Assembly (NCBI GenBank): GCA_046727435.1
Contig: JBKPCR010000229.1
Location: forward strand, 1-5,576
Source: CAVPRW01 sp046727435 [NCBI: bacterium]
GTDB taxonomy: Bacteria; Tectomicrobia; Entotheonellia; J063
Length of the DNA: 5,576 bases
Direction of reading: 5' to 3'
Shown here: piece by piece, positions 1 through 5,177 of the stretch
How the letters are laid out: each line of letters starts with the position of its first letter
Numbering within the stretch: the stretch's first letter is position 1
Program-made: the position numbers and the translations under genes
The notes under the pieces: model-generated
Seen by the model: only the letters and a program-made list of their open reading frames with translations
Databases searched by the model: none
What the model was told of the DNA's origin: nothing

Positions 1-519
1 GGCTGGAACCAGGTGGAATATGAGGCGCTGGGGACCAATTTTCATGATCGTGGGCGGCGTTCAGAGGAGCAAATCGCCGTTATGCGCGCTTTATGGACCC
101 AGGAAGTGGTGAACTTCAAGGGTCGCTGGCACCAGATCACCGACGCCGGCCTCAACCCCCTCCCCGTTCAACGTCCCATTCCCATCTGGTTGGGCGGCAG
201 AGCCGAGGCTGTGGTCAAGCGCGTGGGGCGTCTGGCCGATGGCTGGTTCCCGCAATTTCCTCCCGATAACGCAGGAGAAGACACGCTGAACCGCATGCGC
301 GATTATGCACGCCAGGCGGGTCGTGATCCCGGGGCGATTGGCATCGAAGGGCGCATCAGCTTCGCCGGGGGCAATCCCGACCTATGGACCCAAGCGGCTG
401 AGGCCTGGCAAAAGCTCGGTGCCACGCATCTGTCAGTGAACACGATGAGAGCGGGGCTCCGCTCGCCCGACGAGCACATCAAGGCTATTCGCCAATTCAA
501 GGAAGCGCTGGGGGAATAG
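1..519 (+). CDS. Luciferase-like (LLM class) F420-dependent oxidoreductase, C-terminal part
   Basis: This is the C-terminal 172 residues of a luciferase-like monooxygenase-fold flavin/F420 oxidoreductase; the start lies upstream of the window. The frame is open from base 1 (G-W-N-Q-V-E-Y-E-A-L-G), and the family has just such a GWN..EYEALG stretch in mid-protein. The GTG at 13 is therefore internal, not a start. Family signatures follow in order: R-G-R-R..E at about residues 18-24, N-P-L-P-V-Q-R-P-I-P-I-W-L-G-G at about 52-66, then R-V-G-R-L-A-D-G-W at about 74-82. Full-length relatives have about 280-300 residues, so roughly 40 per cent is missing. They are cytoplasmic TIM barrels that move hydride between F420 (or FMN) and varied substrates; the substrate cannot be told from this part. 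The gene converges on the ABC transporter operon. Family confidence is high; F420 rather than FMN use is inferred from the resemblance. Confidence 0.9.
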   Translation, partial: GWNQVEYEALGTNFHDRGRRSEEQIAVMRALWTQEVVNFKGRWHQITDAGLNPLPVQRPIPIWLGGRAEAVVKRVGRLADGWFPQFPPDNAGEDTLNRMRDYARQAGRDPGAIGIEGRISFAGGNPDLWTQAAEAWQKLGATHLSVNTMRAGLRSPDEHIKAIRQFKEALGE

Positions 520-556
520 GTGCACGGCATGCGTTCGTGGGCGCGGAGGAGCACAT

Positions 557-613
557 ATGTCACTGGCCGGCCTGCTGCTGATCGGCTTGCTGGTGGTCGG
601 CAGCGGATCGTAG
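557..613 (+). CDS. 18-codon hydrophobic mini-ORF, or the dead start of a membrane/secreted protein
   Basis: ATG at 557 is followed by 17 codons and TAG, giving M-S-L-A-G-L-L-L-I-G-L-L-V-V-G-S-G-S, a single hydrophobic segment. A strong Shine-Dalgarno sequence (GGAGG at 545-549) sits 7 nt before the ATG, an ideal distance, and the ORF starts 37 nt after the oxidoreductase stop on the same strand. It could be a genuine membrane miniprotein. It could also be the leftover signal-peptide end of a decayed gene: past the TAG the same frame stays open for another 29 codons (beginning W-A-Q-G-R-T-A-S) before a TAG inside the opposing permease gene. Only the ribosome binding site and the hydrophobicity support it; no family is recognised. 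Confidence 0.35.
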   Translation: MSLAGLLLIGLLVVGSGS

Positions 614-660
614 TGGGCGCAGGGCCGGACCGCCTCGCTGAGTGCTGGTAGCCGTGGACC

Positions 661-1521
661 TCACCCCTTGAGTCCCCCAGCGGCAAGCCCAGATACCACA
701 TAGCGATAGCACGCGAACGACAGCGCGATCGGGGGCAGGCTGGCGATGAAGCCGCCGGTGACCAGCATCCCCCAGTTGACGGTGTGGCGCCCGATAAACT
801 CCGCCAGAGCCACGGGCACGGTCTTGGAGGCATAGGTGGAGGTGAAAATCAGGGCGAAGAAAAACTCATCCCAGGCGTTCAACAATGTGAAGATGGCAGT
901 GACGGCTAGGCCTGGAGCTGCCAGCGGCAGCCCCACGCAGGTGAAAGCTTGCCAGCGGTGAGCACCGTCGATGCGGGCGGCCTCCTCCAGCTCTTGGGGG
1001 ATACTCTGAAAATAGCTTGCCATGATCCAGACGACGAAGGGCAGGCTGAAGGTCGAGTACGCTAATATGAGGCCTACAAGTGTGTCTAGTAGTCCAGCCC
1101 CGCGCAACAGACGAAACAGCGGAATGATGAGCGACACCGCTGGCAGCAACTGAGTACCCAGCACGACCAGTAACCATGCGCGCTTGCCAGGGATATTGCA
1201 CCGCACAAAGGCATAGGCTGCTGGTGTGCCCAGTACCATCGCCACCCCGGTGGCGCCGGTGCTAACCAGCAGGCTATTGCGCAACGCCAGGACAAAGGTC
1301 GAATGTCCTCTGACTTCGCCGAACGCCGCGGGCCTGAAGATCTCGACGTAGTTGTGCAGGGTAATCTCGGCAGGAGAGATCGCGACCCGTTGTGCCAATA
1401 TACTCGCTTGTGTCTGCACGGTGCTAAGGATAAGCCAGAGGATCGGCAACAGCGTATAGCCCAAATAAAGCAGCAGCAGCACGGAGCGCGTGGTGCGGCT
1501 GAGAAGGACACCTCGTCGCAT
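661..1521 (-). CDS. Carbohydrate ABC transporter permease, MalG/UgpE type
   Basis: This is the second membrane subunit of a carbohydrate-uptake-1 (CUT1) type ABC importer; with its MalF-type partner it forms the translocation channel. The protein has 286 residues, close to the usual 270-300 for MalG-type permeases. Hydrophobic segments lie at about 12-34, 80-105, 115-137, 145-170, 200-222 and 255-277, giving six membrane spans. The cytoplasmic EAA loop, which docks on the ATPase, is clear at about 179-203 (E-E-A-A-R-I-D-G-A, ending V-G-L-P-L-A-A-P). The frame is open further upstream to 1695, but that stretch is antisense-like sequence within the preceding permease gene. I chose ATG at 1519-1521 because it lies 4 nt after that gene's stop and starts just before the first membrane span. 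The ribosome site is weak (GGGACC), so translational coupling is likely. It is the last gene of the operon; no T-tract terminator is visible beyond it. Confidence 0.93.
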   Translation of the reverse strand: MRRGVLLSRTTRSVLLLLYLGYTLLPILWLILSTVQTQASILAQRVAISPAEITLHNYVEIFRPAAFGEVRGHSTFVLALRNSLLVSTGATGVAMVLGTPAAYAFVRCNIPGKRAWLLVVLGTQLLPAVSLIIPLFRLLRGAGLLDTLVGLILAYSTFSLPFVVWIMASYFQSIPQELEEAARIDGAHRWQAFTCVGLPLAAPGLAVTAIFTLLNAWDEFFFALIFTSTYASKTVPVALAEFIGRHTVNWGMLVTGGFIASLPPIALSFACYRYVVSGLAAGGLKG

Positions 1522-1525
1522 GGTC

Positions 1526-2461
1526 TTAGGTCCCGATGTCTGGTCGCAAGAGGCGCAAATACAGCATGATCCACACCAGCATACACGCCGTAATAAGCCA
1601 GGAGACCGCTGCCCCGTAGCCGAAGAACAGATAGCGAAACGCCTGATCGTAGGCATAGAACGCGAGCACTTTGGTGCTGTCGGCTGGGCCGCCATTGCCA
1701 GTCAACACATAGATGATGTCAAAGGCGCGGAAGGCCCCGATGGTCCGCAGCGCCACTGCCACCAACATCACCGGGCGCAGAAGTGGTACGGTGATGCCGA
1801 TGAATTTCTGCCAGCGCGTCGCCCCATCGACCTCCGCCGCTTCATACAGCTCATGAGAGATCGTCTGGAGGCCTGCCAGCAGAAGCAGAGTCATAGTCGG
1901 CACCGTTTTCCAGGCGTCGGCCAGGATGACCATATGCATGGTCCAGAAGGTGTCGCTCAACCAGGTTTTAGGGGCCTGCAAGACTCCCAGACCAACCAGC
2001 AGCGTATTGGCCACACCATACGTCGGGTTGAGGACCCAGGCCCAGAGTACGCCGTTGCTAACTGTCATCAACCCCCACGGGAACAGCAGGGCCAGGCGCG
2101 CCCCCAGATTGCCCCTGAACCGCTCGTTGAGCAATACGGCGAACAGCAGCCCGAGCGTCAGTTCCAGCCCAACCGAGACGCCCGTAAAGTAGAGGGTACG
2201 AAACAGCGAGTGCCAGAACGCCATCTGCCCAAAGGCGTACAGGTAGTTGCCGAAGCCGATAAATGGCTGGCCCTGCTCGGGATGCGTCAGATTGACACGG
2301 TGTAGGCTGAGCCACAGGGCGTCGACCAGCGGGTAGCCGACCACTAACAGCAGTACCAGGGTCATTGGTGCCAGCATGGCCAGGCCCAGCGCCCGCTCGG
2401 AAAGCTCGCTAGGCCGAACACGCGTGGCCACTGGAGTTGGTCGCAGGGAGAGTCGTACCAT
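1526..2461 (-). CDS. Carbohydrate ABC transporter permease, MalF/UgpA type
   Basis: This is the first membrane subunit of the importer. The 311-residue length is normal for UgpA/MsmF-type permeases, which lack the large periplasmic insert of enteric MalF. After a basic N-terminus (about 1-25) come hydrophobic segments at about 27-52, 88-112, 122-144, 172-198, 229-253 and 280-302. The EAA loop at about 206-230 reads Y-E-A-A-E-V-D-G-A and ends T-V-P-L-L-R-P. The L-T-G-N-G-G-P stretch at 253-259, followed by S-T and later G-Y-G-A-A-V-S, is characteristic of this subunit type. ATG at 2459-2461 lies 21 nt beyond the binding-protein stop. A GAGG sits about 15 nt upstream, farther than ideal. It overlaps nothing and is followed 4 nt later by the MalG-type gene. 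The substrate cannot be assigned from the permease alone. Confidence 0.94.
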   Translation of the reverse strand: MVRLSLRPTPVATRVRPSELSERALGLAMLAPMTLVLLLVVGYPLVDALWLSLHRVNLTHPEQGQPFIGFGNYLYAFGQMAFWHSLFRTLYFTGVSVGLELTLGLLFAVLLNERFRGNLGARLALLFPWGLMTVSNGVLWAWVLNPTYGVANTLLVGLGVLQAPKTWLSDTFWTMHMVILADAWKTVPTMTLLLLAGLQTISHELYEAAEVDGATRWQKFIGITVPLLRPVMLVAVALRTIGAFRAFDIIYVLTGNGGPADSTKVLAFYAYDQAFRYLFFGYGAAVSWLITACMLVWIMLYLRLLRPDIGT

Positions 2462-2482
2462 CTAGGCGCTCAGAAACCCTCG

Positions 2483-3760
2483 TTATGGCGTGGCCGAGGC
2501 CCTGTTGACGTCGTCGACGGCCGCATCCATGGCGTCCTTGGGGCTGACTTTTCGGAGCAACGCCCGGTGCAGATGCGTCTGCAGAATGTCCGAGGCCCGA
2601 GCGTAGTTTACCAACTGTGGGCGCGTCACCAGATACCTAAACTGCTCACCATACACCGGAAAATCCTGGATGCTCTGCTGCAGCACCTGATCGTCATATA
2701 GTGAAGATAGGATCGGGTAATTGCCCGTCATAATCGCGGCCTTCGTCTGCCATGCTGGGCTGGACATATACTCGAGCAGCTTCCAGGCCGCGGCTTTACG
2801 CTTCGAATGGGCCAGGATTGCCCACCCGTCAGAACCGCTCACGCTGGCGCTTTTGGCACCTTTCCCGCCGGGCAACAAGGATACACGGATATTGGGTGCG
2901 GCCCGCGATTGCGTCGGGTCATTCGCCTCGGGCAATACCCCTTCCCAATTGTAGGTGAGGGCATAGGCTCCAGTCTGCAGGGCTTTGCGCACGTCGTCTT
3001 CGGTGGACTCGAGCGACGCTGGATCGGCTGCACGATGTGTATAGAGCAGCTCTACCATCCATTGCAAGGCCTCCGTGCCGCCCATGGTATTGAACACGGC
3101 CTTGTCCCGGTCATCCAGGAACTGCGCGCCCGCTTGCGTGAACAGGATCGACAGCCAATCACAGATTAACGCCTCGGATTGCCTCCATGACCAGATGGAG
3201 CCCCATTGGCCTGGCTTGGTGAGCTGGCTTGCCTGGACCACAAACTCGTCGAGGGTCGCGGGAGGATGGTCGAAGCCGGCCTCTGTGAGCAGCTTCTGGT
3301 TGTAGAACAGATGTTTGGCGCTGTTGAAGAGGGGTATGCCATACAGCCTACCCCTGTACATGACCGCACTGAGCGCCGAGGCAGGTATATCGGTCGTCAT
3401 CGTCTTGGGGACGCGGTCGGTCAGATCATCCACCCAACCTGCTGCGGCGAACTGGGCCGTCCACACCGTGTCCATTTGGACCACATCGACGTCGGCGCCG
3501 CCGAGCACGACGGTGTTGATCTTATCCAGGCGCTGATTGTATGGGACGATGGTCTGAATGATCGTGATGCCAGTGGCGTCGGTAACATCGGCCAGCAGGG
3601 GAGCGTATGCGCTGGTGACGTCGGACCAGAGGAGATTGACCACGGCCTCGCCATTGATGGAACATGCCCTGCCCCCACAAGCGGCAAGGAAGCCGTTGGT
3701 TAACACTGCGCCGCCAGCAGCGCTCACGGTCCGTAGAAAGGTTCGACGGTTTACACGCAT
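2483..3760 (-). CDS. Extracellular solute-binding lipoprotein of a carbohydrate ABC transporter
   Basis: This protein captures the solute and passes it to the permease pair; it is the substrate-specific part of the importer. It has 425 residues, normal for family 1 binding proteins (SBP_bac_1, MalE/UgpB-like). The N-terminus has a twin-arginine-like motif N-R-R-T-F-L-R (4-10), a hydrophobic core and a lipobox L-A-A-C (25-28). It is therefore probably Tat-exported and lipid-anchored at Cys28. Downstream family features include D-V-D-V-V-Q-M-D-T-V-W, then G-R-L-Y-G-I-P-L-F-N-S, F-Y-N-Q-K-L-L-T-E-A-G-F and, late, W-A-I-L-A-H-S-K-R-K-A-A-A-W-K-L-L-E-Y-M. The frame is open to 3853, but ATG at 3758-3760 places the signal peptide correctly and lies 13 nt after the nucleotidyltransferase stop. 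No Shine-Dalgarno is visible before it. The ligand is unknown; a sugar or sugar derivative is inferred from the family. Confidence 0.93.
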   Translation of the reverse strand: MRVNRRTFLRTVSAAGGAVLTNGFLAACGGRACSINGEAVVNLLWSDVTSAYAPLLADVTDATGITIIQTIVPYNQRLDKINTVVLGGADVDVVQMDTVWTAQFAAAGWVDDLTDRVPKTMTTDIPASALSAVMYRGRLYGIPLFNSAKHLFYNQKLLTEAGFDHPPATLDEFVVQASQLTKPGQWGSIWSWRQSEALICDWLSILFTQAGAQFLDDRDKAVFNTMGGTEALQWMVELLYTHRAADPASLESTEDDVRKALQTGAYALTYNWEGVLPEANDPTQSRAAPNIRVSLLPGGKGAKSASVSGSDGWAILAHSKRKAAAWKLLEYMSSPAWQTKAAIMTGNYPILSSLYDDQVLQQSIQDFPVYGEQFRYLVTRPQLVNYARASDILQTHLHRALLRKVSPKDAMDAAVDDVNRASATP

Positions 3761-3773
3761 GACGCTGTGGCGA

Positions 3774-4562
3774 CTAGAGGGGAGGATTGCCCTGGGTATG
3801 TTCTCCGGTCTGATAGCGTCGGTCAGCCATTCCCAAGAGATCCAGGGTTTCATTCAGCCACGCGATCAGCCGCTGATATTTCTCCACGTCCTGGCGTGTG
3901 AACGCCAGTCCCAAGAGGGTACGGACGAGATAGGTAATATCTTCCTGAGAGATGTTGTCGGCGTTTTGACTAAGCAAAGCTGTGACGTCAGCTTCATCCT
4001 GGCGTCGCTTGTCAAGGGCCGGCCGGTCTGGAATAGCAAACAACTTCAGCAGCAACAAGTCGCGCACGGACACCACCTTCGCCGGGATGTCGTGCACCAG
4101 GACATCGATGGCGTTCTCGATGGCTGTGCGCCCGTACCGTTGGGTTGCCGGCAGCACATCCAGATGTGTCCCTTCCACATCGAACACCATGACGACAGCG
4201 GTTCCGCGGCGATAATACGGCTGGAGCAGGCGCTGCACTCGTGGGATATCCTCGCGACGCACCAGCACGTCGATGTCCTGCGTCGCCCGAGGGATGGAAT
4301 GATAGCCCATCGCCACTCCACCGATGATAGCGTAGTGGATCTGCGCCTCGTTCAGTGTCCTCAAGATATCCCTGACCCGCTCTCGTTCCATAAGCTTCCG
4401 CCCCCAAAAGAGGTCGCCGTATTCCTCCGAGAGCGTCAGACAAGTTTCCACCCCATTGAGTCCCGGCAGTATGCCAGTGAACGGCTGCTCTTCCATCCGG
4501 CTCCCGCGTCCATGCTTCATAGCGGCGTACCTCTGCTTGCGTAATCGTCGTGCAGTGTGCAC
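3774..4562 (-). CDS. MNT/AbiEii-like nucleotidyltransferase-fold protein, first gene of the transporter operon
   Basis: This is a 262-residue protein with a DNA polymerase beta-type nucleotidyltransferase core. Residues 79-88 give I-I-G-G-V-A-M-G-Y-H, 90-101 give the R-A-T-Q-D-I-D-V-L-V strand with Asp96 and Asp98, and 132-138 give T-H-L-D-V-L-P with the likely third carboxylate Asp135. Further on, V-R-D-L-L-L-L-K-L (166-174) and K-R-R-Q-D-E-A-D-V (185-193) match the C-terminal pattern of AbiEii/AbiGii-type and DUF6036-like proteins. The active site thus looks intact. Relatives transfer nucleotides to RNA, protein or small molecules, often as toxins; the target here is unknown and no antitoxin or HEPN partner is adjacent. 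GTG at 4562 has GAGGGTGAT directly upstream (core GAGG 5 nt away). ATG at 4496 or 4391 are alternatives, the last just before the fold begins, so the first 57 residues are uncertain. It ends 13 nt before the binding-protein gene. Confidence 0.85.
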   Translation of the reverse strand: MHTARRLRKQRYAAMKHGRGSRMEEQPFTGILPGLNGVETCLTLSEEYGDLFWGRKLMERERVRDILRTLNEAQIHYAIIGGVAMGYHSIPRATQDIDVLVRREDIPRVQRLLQPYYRRGTAVVMVFDVEGTHLDVLPATQRYGRTAIENAIDVLVHDIPAKVVSVRDLLLLKLFAIPDRPALDKRRQDEADVTALLSQNADNISQEDITYLVRTLLGLAFTRQDVEKYQRLIAWLNETLDLLGMADRRYQTGEHTQGNPPL

Positions 4563-4571
4563 ATCACCCTC
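4563..4571 (-). promoter_or_regulatory. Ribosome binding site deciding the GTG start of the nucleotidyltransferase
   Basis: Read on the minus strand this is GAGGGTGAT, immediately before GTG. It resembles the extended complement of the 16S rRNA tail, with the GAGG core (4568-4571) 5 nt from the start. It favours GTG at 4562 over the later in-frame ATGs, although ATG at 4496 (GGGAG 4 nt upstream) and ATG at 4391 (GGAAG 3 nt upstream) are not excluded. Confidence 0.5.
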
Positions 4572-4606
4572 GACAGCCGACCACAGCCCTCTACAGACGT
4601 CACTTC

Positions 4607-4624
4607 GCCTACGCGATTATAGGC
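4607..4624. promoter_or_regulatory. Dyad over the -10 box of the operon promoter (candidate operator)
   Basis: GCCTA at 4607-4611 and TAGGC at 4620-4624 form perfect 5-base inverted arms separated by 8 bases. The dyad covers the -10 hexamer and the predicted transcription start, where a repressor would block initiation. A perfect 8-base palindrome, GGCATGCC (4622-4629), overlaps its right edge inside the promoter spacer. Arms this short can arise by chance, and no regulator gene is present in the window. Confidence 0.3.
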
Positions 4625-4645
4625 ATGCCCGTTTAACGCTGTCAA
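4616..4645 (-). promoter_or_regulatory. Consensus sigma70-type promoter of the nucleotidyltransferase/ABC transporter operon
   Basis: On the minus strand there is a perfect -35 hexamer TTGACA (4640-4645) and a perfect -10 hexamer TATAAT (4616-4621), separated by 18 bases, one more than the optimum of 17. Transcription should start near 4609, giving a leader of about 47 nt before the GTG at 4562. Two perfect hexamers at legal spacing, at the right distance from and facing a convincing operon, make this one of the best supported regulatory sites in the window. No other good promoter was seen before the three downstream genes, so all four are probably one transcript. Confidence 0.8.
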
Positions 4646-4944
4646 CGACCGTGCCACGTCGGATGGGAGACCACGGCTTGGCCAGGTCCCGCATGGAATC
4701 CGTTCCATTCGGCGATGACCCCACCAGTTTGCCGCAATTGCAGCCGATCGACGTCAATCCAAATGTGGAGTCATCATTGGCCCTATTATACACTCAGGTG
4801 GAAAATCGTCCCATGCATCTGACGCTCACAGGGGTGTAGGCGGCAACACTGAGCCAGTGACAGGGTTTGGCCAACGGTGGCTCGCCTAGGTGCAGGCGCG
4901 GCAGCACGTAGGAATTCGGGGAGACGGTGCCTGAGCATCAGAAC
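4646..4944. other. Intergenic stretch without recognisable genes
   Basis: I see no credible gene here between the two divergent promoter candidates. The only features are a 6-4-6 inverted repeat at 4693-4708 and an isolated minus-strand TATAAT at 4785-4790 without a matching -35 box. Short open frames cross the area on both strands but lack ribosome binding sites or family resemblance. No tRNA, transposase remnant or array of repeats is visible. Confidence 0.5.
4693..4708. repeat. Inverted repeat ATGGAA-N4-TTCCAT, possible regulator site
   Basis: Perfect 6-base arms (4693-4698 and 4703-4708) flank a 4-base centre. The dyad centre lies about 90 bases upstream of the predicted start of the minus-strand operon, a range used by activators or auxiliary operators. 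It is too short to be a firm call and no second copy was seen in the window. Confidence 0.25.
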
Positions 4945-4974
4945 TTGACCCCCGTGAGGGGTGCATGCGACAAT
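4945..4974 (+). promoter_or_regulatory. Candidate promoter for the Asp-box propeller gene
   Basis: A -35-like TTGACC (4945-4950, 5 of 6 consensus bases) and a -10-like GACAAT (4969-4974, 4 of 6) are separated by 18 bases, predicting a start near 4981. The spacer holds a small dyad, ACCCC-N5-GGGGT (4948-4962), which could be an operator. It faces the propeller gene, leaving a leader of roughly 200 nt. It is much weaker than the minus-strand promoter. Confidence 0.35.
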
Positions 4975-4983
4975 AGCGCTCAA

Positions 4984-5006
4984 CCTTCCACCACTAGGGT
5001 GGAAGG
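4984..5006 (+). promoter_or_regulatory. Perfect 9-bp hairpin at the predicted 5' end of the propeller-gene transcript
   Basis: CCTTCCACC (4984-4992) and GGTGGAAGG (4998-5006) pair perfectly around the 5-base loop ACTAG. No T-run follows on either strand, so it is not a classical intrinsic terminator. If transcription starts near 4981, it would be a 5'-terminal stem-loop, a position known to protect mRNAs from decay. As DNA it is also a possible operator just downstream of the promoter. Confidence 0.45.
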
Positions 5007-5097
5007 GGTATCGTGTGTTGCTGCACAGAGGTCAACGCTGAATCTCATATGTCTGCCTGCATTGGAGGAGGATGGAGGCGAAGGGCGTGCAGTAGCA

Positions 5098-5118
5098 GCG
5101 CTCGGTAGCGGAGAGCGC
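5098..5118 (+). repeat. Second leader hairpin, GCGCTC-N9-GAGCGC
   Basis: Six-base GC-rich arms (5098-5103 and 5113-5118) enclose a 9-base loop, about 60 bases before the propeller start codon. With the hairpin at 4984-5006 it suggests a structured leader. No known riboswitch consensus was recognised, and the stem could be chance in GC-rich DNA. Confidence 0.25.
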
Positions 5119-5164
5119 CATAGCATGAGGATACGTCGGGCACTCAGAGGGGTTTTGACCCTAG

Positions 5165-5170
5165 AGGAGG
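5165..5170 (+). promoter_or_regulatory. Ribosome binding site deciding the propeller-protein start
   Basis: AGGAGG is a perfect Shine-Dalgarno core. The first ATG (5172) is only 1 nt away, too close, whereas the in-frame ATG at 5178 is 7 nt away, an ideal spacing. I therefore place the start at 5178, dropping two residues from the longest possible reading. Confidence 0.7.
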
Positions 5171-5177
5171 CATGGCC

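Noticed and set aside
520-660. Bidirectional terminator between the convergent genes
   Set aside because: I looked for a GC-rich stem followed by a T-run on both strands and found only short palindromes such as GGCCGGCC without a T-tract.
1522-1695. N-terminal extension of the MalG-type permease to 1695
   Set aside because: The extra 58 residues overlap the end of the preceding permease gene in another frame and are not permease-like; the ATG at 1521 fits the family length.
1490-2305. 271-codon plus-strand open frame
   Set aside because: It is antisense to the MalF-type permease; its Gln/Arg/His-rich translation is typical of a shadow frame.
3761-3853. 31-residue N-terminal extension of the binding protein
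   Set aside because: It would bury the twin-arginine and lipobox signal peptide inside the protein and overlap the nucleotidyltransferase gene.
3558-4544. 328-codon open frame on the plus strand across the nucleotidyltransferase and the start of the binding protein
   Set aside because: It is wholly antisense to two well-supported genes, has no family resemblance, and its length is explained by the codon bias of the opposite strand.
3774-4562. Complete toxin-antitoxin module
   Set aside because: Only the nucleotidyltransferase-like half is present; the upstream region has no antitoxin-like gene and the downstream neighbour is a transporter lipoprotein.
4785-4790. Second minus-strand TATAAT
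   Set aside because: No -35-like hexamer lies at 15-18 bases (the best is TGGGAC), so it is probably a chance match in a locally AT-richer stretch.
4786-4983. 65-codon minus-strand open frame in the intergenic region
   Set aside because: It has no ribosome site or recognisable motif, and it runs across the plus-strand promoter candidate.
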